NCBI RefSeq assembly: GCF_002162835.1
Contig: NZ_MAAX01000113.1
Coordinates: 1-32,263 of the forward strand
Length of the DNA stretch: 32,263 nucleotides
Source of the DNA: Nonlabens dokdonensis
Lineage (GTDB): Bacteria; Bacteroidota; Bacteroidia; Flavobacteriales; Flavobacteriaceae
Direction of reading: 5' to 3'
Position 1 is the stretch's first letter. Every line of letters begins with the position of its first letter. Positions 8,235 through 16,371 of this stretch are shown in pieces. Both the position numbers and the translations under genes were made by a program. The notes under the pieces were generated by a model that was not told the DNA's origin, did no database searches, and worked only from the letters and a program-made list of their open reading frames with translations.

Positions 8235-8242
8235 TATCTTTG
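8235..8242 (+). promoter_or_regulatory. Promoter -7 box of the TPR membrane protein gene
   Basis: TATCTTTG matches TAnnTTTG exactly and ends 23 nt before the ATG at 8266. No clear TTG at the -33 spacing. Confidence 0.5.
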
Positions 8243-8265
8243 CAAACTTTAAAAATGACCTTATA

Positions 8266-8781
8266 ATGTTTAACAAAAATATCAAATTAGTAATAACTGC
8301 TTTAATTGTAGCCTACGCAATATACCAATTTACTAGAAATGAGATCATGACGGGCATTTTCTTACTTCTTTTTTCTGGTATTTTTATATTTTTATATTTC
8401 AAAAATGAGTTAATTCTCCTTGCATTCTGGAAGTTAAGAAAACAAGATTTTCCTGGTGCTAAAAAATGGCTGGATAAAATTTCAAATCCAGAAACGGCTT
8501 TAGTTCAAAAACAACAAGGTTATTATAACTACCTACATGGACTAATGATTTCTCAAGAAAACATGACTAAAGCAGAGAAATACTTTAAAAAGGCGATTTC
8601 CTTAGGACTTTCTATGGATCAAGATCTAGCAGTTGCAAAGCTAAATCTTGCAGGAATATCTATGATGAAAAGACGTAAACGAGAAGCTACTATGCTTCTA
8701 ACGGAAGCAAAAAAACTGGATAAACATGGTATGCTTACCGATCAAATTAAAATGATGAAACAACAAATGAAGAAGATTTAA
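8266..8781 (+). CDS. Membrane-anchored TPR-like protein, unknown function
   Basis: 171 aa. Two hydrophobic helices at the N-terminus (about residues 7-22 and 27-46) are followed by a soluble helical part. That part contains one or two TPR-like units (for example 'GYYNYLHGLMISQENMTKAE' then 'KYFKKAISLGLSMDQDLAVA', and 'NLAGISMMKRRKREATMLLT'). TPRs mediate protein contacts, so this may be a membrane scaffold. I know this layout as a conserved hypothetical in Flavobacteriia, but not its role. It has its own -7 box and two terminators downstream, so it is a single-gene unit convergent with ndk. Confidence 0.75.
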   Translation: MFNKNIKLVITALIVAYAIYQFTRNEIMTGIFLLLFSGIFIFLYFKNELILLAFWKLRKQDFPGAKKWLDKISNPETALVQKQQGYYNYLHGLMISQENMTKAEKYFKKAISLGLSMDQDLAVAKLNLAGISMMKRRKREATMLLTEAKKLDKHGMLTDQIKMMKQQMKKI

Positions 8782-8817
8782 AAATCTATAAGCAATACTA
8801 CTACTCCATTTCATTTA

Positions 8818-8845
8818 AAAGCTCGAGCTCATGCTCGGGCTTTTT
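8818..8845 (+). terminator. Terminator of the TPR membrane protein gene
   Basis: AAAGCTCGAGC (8818-8828) pairs with GCTCGGGCTTT (8833-8843) through one G-U pair around the loop TCAT, and the T run extends to 8845. It lies 37 nt past the stop at 8781. Confidence 0.88.
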
Positions 8846-8869
8846 AATTAATTATATAACGTCTAGTAT

Positions 8870-8906
8870 AAAAAAAGCCTAATGATTAGATCATTAGGCT
8901 TTTTTT
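8870..8906. terminator. Bidirectional terminator between TPR gene and ndk
   Basis: A perfect 16-bp inverted repeat: seven A plus GCCTAATGA (8870-8885), loop TTAGA, then TCATTAGGC plus seven T (8891-8906). It is symmetric, so it can end ndk (stop at 8960, minus strand) and back up the plus-strand terminator at 8818. Confidence 0.9.
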
Positions 8907-8959
8907 CTAAGTAAAAATTCCCAATAGCGTTACAGCTATTTGAAAATTTATAAATTTAT

Positions 8960-9379
8960 TTAAAACATCTCACGACCTGAGAAATGAAATGCGCTTTCAA
9001 TTGCTGCATTCTCATCACTATCACTACCGTGAATAGCATTTTCACCCATGCTTTTTGCATACATCTTTCTTATTGTACCTTCAGCAGCATCATCAGGATT
9101 AGTAGCACCTATAAGAGTACGGAAGTCTGCAACAGCATTTTCTTTTTCTAAAACAGCAGCAACAATAGGACCTCTAGTCATAAATTCTACCAATTCACCA
9201 AAAAATGGACGTTCACTATGAACTGCATAAAATTCCTGAGCATCTGCAACAGTCATTTGTGTTTTTTTAAGAGCTACGATTCTAAAACCGCTAGCTGTAA
9301 TTTTTTCAAGTATAGCACCTGTGTGACCGTCTTCAACGCCATCAGGCTTAATCATTGTGAATGTTCTATTAGTTGCCAT
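8960..9379 (-). CDS. ndk: Nucleoside-diphosphate kinase
   Basis: 139 aa, the normal family length. It transfers the gamma-phosphate of ATP to NDPs through a phosphohistidine. The N-terminal '[13 protein letters not shown]' and the active-site 'NAIHGSDS' are both present, with catalytic His117 and the following GSDS loop. '[16 protein letters not shown]' and '[18 protein letters not shown]' complete the nucleotide site. The start at 9379 gives the expected N-terminus. A promoter matching TTG-18-TAnnTTTG lies 29 nt upstream, and a bidirectional terminator follows the gene. It is cytoplasmic and monocistronic. Confidence 0.97.
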   Translation of the reverse strand: MATNRTFTMIKPDGVEDGHTGAILEKITASGFRIVALKKTQMTVADAQEFYAVHSERPFFGELVEFMTRGPIVAAVLEKENAVADFRTLIGATNPDDAAEGTIRKMYAKSMGENAIHGSDSDENAAIESAFHFSGREMF

Positions 9380-9407
9380 TTTTGTATATCTTTTTTAAAA
9401 TGCGCTG

Positions 9408-9436
9408 CAAAAATAAGGCATTTGTGACATTTACAA
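9408..9436 (-). promoter_or_regulatory. Promoter of ndk
   Basis: On the minus strand TATTTTTG (9408-9415) fits TAnnTTTG, with TTG (9434-9436) 18 nt upstream. The predicted leader is about 20-25 nt. Confidence 0.65.
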
Positions 9437-9538
9437 TCCTGAAGTACCTTCTTTTTGTTATGAATGAATCATGAATAACTAAAATTAAGATTACAAAAAT
9501 CTCTTAACCATCTCCTTATTCTTATAATGGTAAATAAC

Positions 9539-9546
9539 TACTTTTG
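9539..9546 (+). promoter_or_regulatory. Promoter -7 box of the nrnA operon
   Basis: TACTTTTG matches TAnnTTTG and ends 7 nt before the ATG at 9554. It lies inside the longer reading frame opening at 9527, which argues that 9554 is the true start and that the mRNA leader is very short. No clear TTG at the -33 spacing. Confidence 0.5.
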
Positions 9547-9553
9547 CTCTTCT

Positions 9554-10579
9554 ATGAACAAAGACAAAATTTTACAACTTAAGGAAGAGCTTTCTGCTCA
9601 TAAAAATATTGTAATCATTCCTCATAAAAATCCAGATGGTGACGCTGTTGGATCGGTAACTGCACTTTATGGTTACCTAATTCAGTTAGGACATCAAGTA
9701 AATATGGTAAGCCCCAATGACTTTCCGTTATTTCTTAAATGGATGGAGTATAGCGAGCTCTTTATTAATTATGAACAAGATCAATCGGTAGCTGATAAAT
9801 TGTTACAAGAAGCAGATTTTATCTTCAACCTTGATCATAATGCTTTTCATAGAACAGGATCTATGGAGCAAATTTTAGGTGAGCTAAAAGGAACATTTGT
9901 TATGATAGATCATCATCAACAACCAGACGATTTTGCTAATTATATGTATAGCGATACGTCCATGAGCTCAACTTGTGAAATGATTTATCATTTTATTGAA
10001 ATGATGGAGGACACCGATAGAATAACTCCTGCTATGGCCACAGCTATGTATACCGGTATATTAACTGATACAGGAAGTTTCAAGTACAAATCTACTACCT
10101 CTACTACACTACGAGTTGCAGCACATCTTGTAGACAAAGGAGCAAATAGCGAAGATATTAATAGGAAGATTTATGATGTAAATACACCTTCTAGAATGAA
10201 ACTGTTAGGTGTTGCTTTGAGTAATTTAGTCATTCTGGAGAAATACCGAACAGCTTACATCACTCTTTCTCAAAAAGAGTTAGACGATAATAATTTTAGA
10301 AAAGGTGATACCGAAGGTTTTGTAAATTATGCGTTAAGCCTAGATGGAATTGTATTTGCTCAAATATTTATAGAAAAAGCTAGTGAATTCATTATAAAAA
10401 CATCTTTGAGATCAAAAGGAGATTTTGACGTTAACAAAATGGCCCGTGAAAACTGGGAAGGCGGCGGTCATCAAAACGCTGCCGGTGGAAAATCTGGCCT
10501 CTCTATGGAGGACACAGTGAATAAATTAATTAGTATCTTGCCTACTTATGAAAATGAGCTCCATGCAGTGGATATTTAA
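9554..10579 (+). CDS. nrnA: DHH/DHHA1 phosphoesterase, NrnA-type nanoRNase/pAp phosphatase
   Basis: 341 aa from the ATG at 9554; the in-frame 9527 start overlaps a promoter box and adds an atypical N-terminus. The DHH domain carries the metal-binding motif 'NPDGDAVGS' (D28, D30), the central aspartate 'NLDHN' near residue 94 and the signature D119-H120-H121. The C-terminal DHHA1 domain has the substrate-binding 'GGGHQNAAGG' near residue 310. Family members degrade 2-5 nt RNA and dephosphorylate 3'-phosphoadenosine 5'-phosphate. The gldI-like gene starts inside its last codons, so the two are translationally coupled. I recall this nrnA-gldI order from other flavobacteria. Cytoplasmic. Confidence 0.9.
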   Translation: MNKDKILQLKEELSAHKNIVIIPHKNPDGDAVGSVTALYGYLIQLGHQVNMVSPNDFPLFLKWMEYSELFINYEQDQSVADKLLQEADFIFNLDHNAFHRTGSMEQILGELKGTFVMIDHHQQPDDFANYMYSDTSMSSTCEMIYHFIEMMEDTDRITPAMATAMYTGILTDTGSFKYKSTTSTTLRVAAHLVDKGANSEDINRKIYDVNTPSRMKLLGVALSNLVILEKYRTAYITLSQKELDDNNFRKGDTEGFVNYALSLDGIVFAQIFIEKASEFIIKTSLRSKGDFDVNKMARENWEGGGHQNAAGGKSGLSMEDTVNKLISILPTYENELHAVDI

Positions 10580-11123
10580 AACGATATTCTTTGTTTTATT
10601 ATCAATTTTAATATCAAGTTGTTCTAATAAAGTAGAACCTAGAAAACCTATCACTAATTCTTCTAGTTCTACCATTGAGCAATCGATTGAAGATAACAAG
10701 AAAAGATATGCTGCAGAAGAAGATTTCATTGAAAACATTATTAATAAAACAGATACTGCCCGAGTGTATCAACGAAGTGCAGATGGCTTCTACTACTCTT
10801 TTATATCTAGAGATTCACTTAATGGAGATTTTCCGAAATTTGGAGATCGAGTAACCTTTGAGTATAACGTCATTGCTTTAAGTGGAGATACTATTTATTC
10901 TAAGAAAGAACTATCACCGATAACAAAAAGTTTGGATCAAGAATATGGGATTTTCAAAGGAATGCGAGCCGCTTTAAAACTTATGAAAGCCGGAGAAGAA
11001 ATGTATATTTATTTCCCATCTTATGCAGCTTATGGTTATTACGGTGATAATAATAGAATAGGTGCAAACACACCATTCAAAAGCCGAGTAAAACTTATAG
11101 GAATAAACATAGAGGACAACTAA
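10563..11123 (+). CDS. gldI: GldI-type FKBP peptidyl-prolyl isomerase lipoprotein
   Basis: 186 aa from the ATG at 10563. In-frame ATGs at 10548 and 10554 are alternatives; all overlap the end of nrnA, by 17 nt for 10563. A lipoprotein signal ends at Cys20 (LISSC). A linker ('VEPRKPITNSSSS', then 'EDNKKRYAAEEDFIENII') resembles GldI, and an FKBP-type domain occupies about residues 65-185: 'FGDRVTFEYNVIALSGDTIY', 'GIFKGMRAALKLMKAGEEMY', 'FPSYAAYGYYGDNNRIG'. GldI is a periplasmic lipoprotein needed for gliding and T9SS function in Flavobacterium, thought to help fold secretion machinery. This matches the T9SS-tailed proteins in the window. A second PPIase gene follows after 32 bp. Confidence 0.8.
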   Translation: MQWIFKTIFFVLLSILISSCSNKVEPRKPITNSSSSTIEQSIEDNKKRYAAEEDFIENIINKTDTARVYQRSADGFYYSFISRDSLNGDFPKFGDRVTFEYNVIALSGDTIYSKKELSPITKSLDQEYGIFKGMRAALKLMKAGEEMYIYFPSYAAYGYYGDNNRIGANTPFKSRVKLIGINIEDN

Positions 11124-11155
11124 ACTTAATTATCCAAAATAAATTAAATAAAAAA

Positions 11156-12277
11156 ATGAAAAAAATTAACGGACTACTAGCCATTCTATCCCTTCTTTTA
11201 ATGGCATCTTCATGTGAGGATAAATACCCAGATGTAGCAGATGGAATCTATGCAGAAATTGAGACCAATAAAGGTACCATGTTTGCAGAATTATATTACG
11301 AGGCTGCTCCTATCACGAGTGCAAACTTCGTTGCGTTAGCTGAAGGTAAGCATCCATTAGTTCACGACTCTTTAAAAGGTAAGCCTTTTTATGATGGTTT
11401 GATTTTTCATAGGGTAATGAAAGATTTTATGATACAAGGTGGTGACATAACTGGTACAGGTTCTGGTGATGTAGGTTATAAATATGATCAGGAAGTAAAT
11501 GATACCTTAAAACACGACGCAAAAGGTGTTCTATCAACTGCAAATGGAGGACCTGATACAAATGGAAGCCAGTTTTTTATCATGCATAAACCTAATGCAG
11601 GTCTGGACATGCGTTACAATGTTTTTGGAAAAGTGGTAAAAGGTCTTGAAGTAATAGACTCTATCGCTCTTACAAAGGTGAATGGACAACGTCCTGTCGA
11701 TTCTATGATAATGAAAAAGATATCTATCATCAGAAAAGGTAAAGAAGCAAGAAAATGGGATGCTGTTCAAACTTTTCTAGACGGTCAAGAAGCATCAAAA
11801 CTTAAAAAAGAAGAAAAGGCTAGAAAAGTAGCAGAGGTTACTGAAAACAAGTCTAAGGAACTTATGGAATACAAAGCCAAAGCTGTTAAATTACCCAACA
11901 GCGAGGTAATGGTTTATGTAAAAAAGAAAGGTACAAATGGTACTCCTGAAATAGATTCACAAGTTCTTTTAGATTACAGCGGCTACTTTGAAGATGGTAA
12001 ATTATTTGACACTTCAGTTCTTGATGTAGCACAGCAATTTGATAATGTAAACTTGAGAAAACAACAAATGAATGCTTACAAACCACTACCATTAAAATAC
12101 AGTCCTGAAGTAGGAATGGTACAAGGCTTTAAAGATGCTATGTTAAGCATGGAATATGGTGATGAAATTGTAGCATTTATACCATCAGGTCTAGCCTATG
12201 GCGAGCGTGGTGCAGGTGGAGTAATTCCTCCTAACACTGATCTTGTATTTGAGATGCAATTGAGTAAAAAACAATAA
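11156..12277 (+). CDS. Cyclophilin-FKBP fusion peptidyl-prolyl isomerase lipoprotein
   Basis: 373 aa. The lipoprotein signal ends at Cys20 (LLMASSC). Residues about 30-195 form a cyclophilin domain ('GTMFAELYYEAAP', 'FYDGLIFHRVMKDFMIQGGD', 'LSTANGGPDTNGSQFFI'). It includes the catalytic Arg of FHRV and the SQFFI motif. A charged, probably coiled linker (about 197-245) leads to an FKBP domain (about 250-373: 'VLLDYSGYFEDGKLFDTS', 'GMVQGFKDAMLSMEYGDEIV', 'PSGLAYGERGAGGVIPPNT'). Both domains keep core active-site residues, so the protein could carry two independent prolyl isomerases. It sits 32 bp after gldI and is followed by a strong terminator, making nrnA-gldI-this gene an operon. The likely role is folding of periplasmic or outer-membrane proteins. 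Confidence 0.92.
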   Translation: MKKINGLLAILSLLLMASSCEDKYPDVADGIYAEIETNKGTMFAELYYEAAPITSANFVALAEGKHPLVHDSLKGKPFYDGLIFHRVMKDFMIQGGDITGTGSGDVGYKYDQEVNDTLKHDAKGVLSTANGGPDTNGSQFFIMHKPNAGLDMRYNVFGKVVKGLEVIDSIALTKVNGQRPVDSMIMKKISIIRKGKEARKWDAVQTFLDGQEASKLKKEEKARKVAEVTENKSKELMEYKAKAVKLPNSEVMVYVKKKGTNGTPEIDSQVLLDYSGYFEDGKLFDTSVLDVAQQFDNVNLRKQQMNAYKPLPLKYSPEVGMVQGFKDAMLSMEYGDEIVAFIPSGLAYGERGAGGVIPPNTDLVFEMQLSKKQ

Positions 12278-12297
12278 TCTACTTTTTTAATATATTT

Positions 12298-12329
12298 AAA
12301 GTGTGCTGCAGTTTGTGGCACACTTTTTT
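12298..12329 (+). terminator. Terminator of the nrnA-gldI-PPIase operon
   Basis: AAAGTGTGC (12298-12306) pairs perfectly with GCACACTTT (12318-12326) around an 11-nt loop, and the T run reaches 12329. It lies 20 nt past the stop. Confidence 0.9.
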
Positions 12330-12383
12330 AATTTTAAATTAGACTCTTTTTAAAATTGAAACTTCCTAACTTAAATTATCCTC

Positions 12384-12782
12384 ATGAAAACCATAATTTA
12401 TACAGATCTCGCACCGCAACCTATAGGTCCATACAATCAGGCTGTTTTTTATAAAAATAATTATGAAGCCACGTTATATACTAGTGGTCAGATTGCTATA
12501 GACCCAAAATCTGGAGAATTAAAGATAAACAACCTTATAGAAGAGACGCATCTAGTAATGCAACATTTAAATAGCTTATTGAGTCAGGTAGGAATGACTT
12601 TTGAGCATGTTCTTAAAACAACTATTTTTTTAAGTGATATGGGTAATTTTGCTACGGTTAACGAAGTTTATGGAAGCTATTTTAATGAATCTACTGCTCC
12701 TGCACGAGAAACGGTAGAAGTGGCAAACCTACCTAAGTATGTAAACGTAGAAATTTCTCTCATCGCAAAATTAGAGTTGTAA
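12384..12782 (+). CDS. RidA family enamine/imine deaminase
   Basis: 132 aa, the usual Rid length. RidA-type proteins hydrolyse reactive 2-aminoacrylate and other enamines made by PLP enzymes. The family pattern is complete: 'APQPIGPYNQAV' with Tyr17, 'LYTSGQIAIDPKSGEL', 'VLKTTIFLSDMGNFATVNEV', and 'APARETVEVANLP' with Arg108. Glu123 ('VNVEISLIA') corresponds to the catalytic-site Arg105 and Glu120 of E. coli RidA. This suggests an active deaminase rather than a Rid paralogue that has lost the arginine. The next gene starts 1 bp after its stop, so the two are co-transcribed. Cytoplasmic. Confidence 0.92.
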   Translation: MKTIIYTDLAPQPIGPYNQAVFYKNNYEATLYTSGQIAIDPKSGELKINNLIEETHLVMQHLNSLLSQVGMTFEHVLKTTIFLSDMGNFATVNEVYGSYFNESTAPARETVEVANLPKYVNVEISLIAKLEL

Positions 12783-12783
12783 T

Positions 12784-13650
12784 ATGGCCATAGCAAATTC
12801 TGAGTTAATTATCAATCCAGATGGTAGTATATACCACCTCAATTTAAAACCTAATCAGTTAGCCCAGACAGTTATTACAGTAGGTGATCCTGAACGAGTA
12901 AAAGAGGTTTCTAAGTACTTTGATATTGTAGAATGTAAAGTAGGAAAAAGAGAATTTCATACACATACTGGGGTTTATAAAAATAAACGTATCAGTGTAA
13001 TTTCTACTGGAATAGGTACTGATAATATTGATATTGTATTTAACGAGTTAGATGCGTTAGTAAATGTAGACTTTAATACCAGAGAAGTAAAAAATACACA
13101 TACATCACTAGACATTATACGAGTAGGGACTAGTGGCGCGGTGCAAAGCGACATTCCTGTGGATAGTTTTTTATTATCTCAACGAGGTATAGGTTTTGAC
13201 AGTTTATTTCATTGGTACGAAAATGATGGTGGTGATCTCGCTTTCGCGAAAGCGGTTTCTCAACAAATCAATAGATCGCAATTACATGCTGCACCCTATG
13301 TAGTATCTTGCAACAAAGATCTTGCAAAAAAATTCCAAACCATAGAAATGCAAAATGGTAATACGATCACTAACGTAGGTTTTTATGGGCCCCAAAGTCG
13401 TAAAATAAGATTAGAGCCTTCAGAAAAAAACTTGAATATGCAAATAAGTGATTTTAACTTTGAGGGAAGTAAAATCACTAATCTTGAGATGGAAACCGCT
13501 GGGATTTATGCCATGTCATCACTTTTAGGACATCGAGCAATTTCACTTAATGCTATTTTGGCAAATAGAGTAACCGGTGAATTTTCAGAAAAACCCAACG
13601 ACATTGTAGAAAAATTAATCAAGTTTACACTTGATCGTATCGTAGCTTGA
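12784..13650 (+). CDS. Nucleoside phosphorylase (uridine phosphorylase-like)
   Basis: 288 aa. PNP/UDP superfamily enzymes split nucleosides with phosphate. Motifs in order are 'VITVGDPERV' (phosphate loop), 'RISVISTGIGTDNIDIV', 'DIIRVGTSGAVQSDI' and 'ITNLEMETAGIYAMSSLLG' (ribose/base-site Glu-Met-Glu). 'VGDPERV' with 'EMETAG' favours the uridine phosphorylase branch, but base preference cannot be fixed. It is about 35 residues longer than E. coli Udp; the extra length lies mainly in the middle. The dispersed palindrome (13239-13254) encodes Ala153-Phe-Ala-Lys-Ala157 in this stretch. It forms a two-gene unit with the RidA gene. Confidence 0.88.
   Translation: MAIANSELIINPDGSIYHLNLKPNQLAQTVITVGDPERVKEVSKYFDIVECKVGKREFHTHTGVYKNKRISVISTGIGTDNIDIVFNELDALVNVDFNTREVKNTHTSLDIIRVGTSGAVQSDIPVDSFLLSQRGIGFDSLFHWYENDGGDLAFAKAVSQQINRSQLHAAPYVVSCNKDLAKKFQTIEMQNGNTITNVGFYGPQSRKIRLEPSEKNLNMQISDFNFEGSKITNLEMETAGIYAMSSLLGHRAISLNAILANRVTGEFSEKPNDIVEKLIKFTLDRIVA
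13239..13254. repeat. Dispersed palindrome, copy 3 (inside nucleoside phosphorylase gene)
   Basis: Perfect 16-mer. Read in frame as Ala153-Phe-Ala-Lys-Ala157, between 'GGDL' and 'VSQQINRS', in a region not part of the catalytic motifs. Confidence 0.97.
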
Positions 13651-13678
13651 TAATTATTGAAAAATTTATTAGAGAGCT

Positions 13679-13720
13679 GTGTATTAAGTACACTCAGTCT
13701 AGCTGTCTATTTTAATACAC
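13679..13720. repeat. Inverted repeat GTGTATTA/TAATACAC after the nucleoside phosphorylase gene
   Basis: Perfect 8-bp arms (13679-13686 and 13713-13720) separated by 26 bp, in the 190-bp gap before ppk1. There is no T run, so it is not a typical terminator; it could be an operator or chance. Confidence 0.35.
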
Positions 13721-13840
13721 TGATGCTGCTGCAAGTAGAAGTTGAGATAGATAAAGTTTGCATGTATTTTATAGAAATGATAATGATTTTTTAACTTCTC
13801 TTTATCTGTACAACCTTTAAAGTATATTTAATTTCAATTT

Positions 13841-15892
13841 ATGAATAAAATAGGTAAATACCCATTACAGCATCGTGATATCAACTGGTTAAGCTTTAAT
13901 GATCGCGTGCTACAAGAAGCTGCAGATGAGAGCAATCCACTCTATGAGCGTTTGAAATTTATTGCCATTTTTTCATCAAATTTAGATGAGTATTTTAGGG
14001 TTAGAGTATCACAACTGCGCCAGCTCAAACGCGTGGATAAAAGTATAAGAAAAAAGCTAGCTTTAAGACCTTCTAAATTTGTAAAACAATTACTCGCCAA
14101 AGTAGCGATCCAACAAGAAGAATTAGGTGCTATTTTCTTTGACCAGATCATTCCAGAGCTCAAGAAAAATAACATCCACTTATTAAACTTTGAAGCACTC
14201 TCACAACGTTTTAAACATCAGTCTCTAAATTATTACAATGAGTTTATCAAAAATGACATTACTGTAGAACTGGTAGAAGCTTCTAAAAGCAGTGAGATTT
14301 TCTTAGAAAACCAGCATTTATATTACCTAGTTACTTTTAACGACGAGAAAGTTTATGGGATTGTAAATATACCTTCTCACGATCACAAAAGGTTTATAGA
14401 GCTTACAGATAGTGACAATAACAATAACATTGCTTTTCTTGATGATATAGTAAAGCTGCATCTCAATGACCTTTTCCCAAATAAGGTGATTACTGATTGT
14501 TATGAGATTAAATTATCTCGTGATGCAGAGCTGTACCTAGATCAGGAGCTAGAAGGTACCCTTGCAGATTTGATACATGAATCTCTATCGCAACGTGAAG
14601 AAGGTCAAGCGACACGTCTATTATATGATAATAGAATGCCTAAAAAAGTTAGAAAAAACCTGAGAAAAAGTCTAGGTTTAGGAAAAATAGACATGGTGGC
14701 TGGTGGCACTTATCACAATTTTGATGACTTTTTTGGTTTTCCTGACCCTACAAATAACCCTAAATTACATGCTCCAGCACTGCAAACAATTAAGCATAAA
14801 GAGTTAGAAAACACAGGTTCATATTTTGATTTAATAGCTAGCAAAGACCAGCTTGTTCATTTTCCTTTTATGTCTTTTGACTATGTTCAAAAATTTATTG
14901 ATCAAGCTTCTAAAGATAATGATGTAGAAGAAATTAAAATATCCTTATACAGAGTTGCAGATGAGTCTGCCCTTACTGACGCACTATTAAGAGCTTTAAA
15001 AAATGGTAAAAAAGTAACCGTTTTTGTTGAGGCAAAAGCAAGATTTGACGAAGAGAACAACATTAAATGGGGACGTATTTTTGAAGAACATGGGGCAAGA
15101 GTTATTTATAGTTATCCTAGAATTAAAGTGCATAGCAAGGTTCTATTAGTACTGAGAAGAGAAAAAGGAAAACTAAAAAGATATGCTTACATAGGAACTG
15201 GTAATTTTAATGCCAAAACCTCAAAGATATATTGTGATCACGGACTGTTTACCGCTCATAAGAAGATTACTAAGGATCTTTTAAGGACCTTTAAGGTTCT
15301 TCAAGGTGAACTTATTATTCCTAGAGCAAGCCACTTATTGATAAGTCCATTTACAACAAGAAGTACCATAGAAAGTCTTATAAGAAGAGAAATGGATCTG
15401 GCTAAAAATGGCAAAGGCGGATTTATAACCGCAAAAATGAATCAGCTTGAAGATCCTGGAATTATCAAGCTTCTCTATCAAGCTAGTGAAGCTGGAGTAA
15501 AAATCAGATTAATAGTAAGAGGTTTCTCATGCCTAATACCGCAATTAGAAGGCTTAAGTGAGAATATCAAAATTACATCTATTGTTGATAGATTTTTAGA
15601 ACATGGTAGAATTTACAAATTCCATAATGAAGGAAATCCAGTAATGTACATGGGAAGCGCAGACTGGATGAGTAGAAATCTAGATCGCAGAATAGAGGTA
15701 CTTGCACCTATTTATGATCAAGACATTTTCAAAGAGCTCGATGATATATTAGACATTCAGCTAAGCGACAATGTTAAGGCTAGAATTCATACACCTGAAG
15801 AAAACAATCCTGTGGTAAAAAGGTCTCCTGATAAAACCATCATAAGATCCCAATCTGAGATCTATGATTATCTTCTTAAAAAACATAAATAA
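13841..15892 (+). CDS. ppk1: Polyphosphate kinase 1
   Basis: 683 aa, the usual PPK1 length. It makes polyphosphate from ATP by a phosphohistidine intermediate. Domain order is intact. The N-terminal domain starts at 'DINWLSFNDRVLQEAADESN' and 'LDEYFRVRVSQLRQLKR', followed by the head domain. Two PLD-like catalytic domains follow, with His431 ('RIKVHSKVLLV') and His588 ('IVDRFLEHGRIYKF') at the places of E. coli His435 and His592. 'YIGTGNFNAKTSKIY' and 'SADWMSRNLDRRIEV' are also conserved. There is no ppx neighbour; the gene stands alone, followed by a 479-bp gap without a strong terminator. Cytoplasmic or membrane-associated. Confidence 0.96.
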   Translation: MNKIGKYPLQHRDINWLSFNDRVLQEAADESNPLYERLKFIAIFSSNLDEYFRVRVSQLRQLKRVDKSIRKKLALRPSKFVKQLLAKVAIQQEELGAIFFDQIIPELKKNNIHLLNFEALSQRFKHQSLNYYNEFIKNDITVELVEASKSSEIFLENQHLYYLVTFNDEKVYGIVNIPSHDHKRFIELTDSDNNNNIAFLDDIVKLHLNDLFPNKVITDCYEIKLSRDAELYLDQELEGTLADLIHESLSQREEGQATRLLYDNRMPKKVRKNLRKSLGLGKIDMVAGGTYHNFDDFFGFPDPTNNPKLHAPALQTIKHKELENTGSYFDLIASKDQLVHFPFMSFDYVQKFIDQASKDNDVEEIKISLYRVADESALTDALLRALKNGKKVTVFVEAKARFDEENNIKWGRIFEEHGARVIYSYPRIKVHSKVLLVLRREKGKLKRYAYIGTGNFNAKTSKIYCDHGLFTAHKKITKDLLRTFKVLQGELIIPRASHLLISPFTTRSTIESLIRREMDLAKNGKGGFITAKMNQLEDPGIIKLLYQASEAGVKIRLIVRGFSCLIPQLEGLSENIKITSIVDRFLEHGRIYKFHNEGNPVMYMGSADWMSRNLDRRIEVLAPIYDQDIFKELDDILDIQLSDNVKARIHTPEENNPVVKRSPDKTIIRSQSEIYDYLLKKHK

Positions 15893-16371
15893 TCGTTATT
15901 TATAGAACCGTTTAACTTTTGTTAAGAATTGTAATTCAGTCAATTAACAATTGTTAACCGACGAAATGCAGCAAATTTTAACAACCGTTTTGTTTATGCT
16001 TAAATTATTTTCATCTTTTGAAAGATTTTTTTAAATAATTAATAATTGAATTATAAATACTAAATACATCTAAATTTTAATTATAATAGATTGGAAAACA
16101 GTTTTTTAAACTAATTATTTTAAGCTATATCTTTAAAATATCTGTAATCCAAAGACTCAATTTTGTTTAGCTTTTATTGATTTTAAACATATTTAATGAA
16201 ACATAATACAAAATTTTAAGAATTATATACTCAGATTTTATAGCCATTATACATATCTTAATTGAACAATTAGTATAAGTTGAGAATCCCCTACTCATAA
16301 AACTAATTTAAAAGTGAAAAAAGTAGAACCATCTACTTGTCAAATCATGTTTAAATTAAAAGGTTTTAGCT
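15893..16371. other. 479-bp very AT-rich intergenic region
   Basis: No ORF, tRNA or clear RNA gene. The first 100 bp hold a cluster of TTAAC/GTTAA sites: a 14-bp palindrome TTAACAATTGTTAA at 15944-15957, and AACCGTTT twice at 15906-15913 and 15983-15990. A weak AT-only hairpin (ATCTTT/AAAGAT followed by T) near 16013-16032 might end ppk1 transcripts. The remainder to 16371 is featureless apart from TATCTTTA-like -7 variants. It may contain a long leader or the control region of the 16372 gene. Confidence 0.5.

Larger units (their letters stand above)
7931..8265. other. 335-bp divergent intergenic region between rpmH and a TPR protein gene
   Basis: AT-rich and without an ORF of note. It holds the rpmH promoter (7987-8016, minus) and a -7-like box for the plus-strand gene (8235-8242). 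Between about 8020 and 8230 I see no repeat, hairpin or RNA gene. Confidence 0.6.

Noticed and set aside
13679-13720. Inverted repeat as a terminator of the RidA-phosphorylase unit
   Set aside because: The arms are AT-rich with a 26-nt loop and no T run; kept only as a low-confidence repeat.
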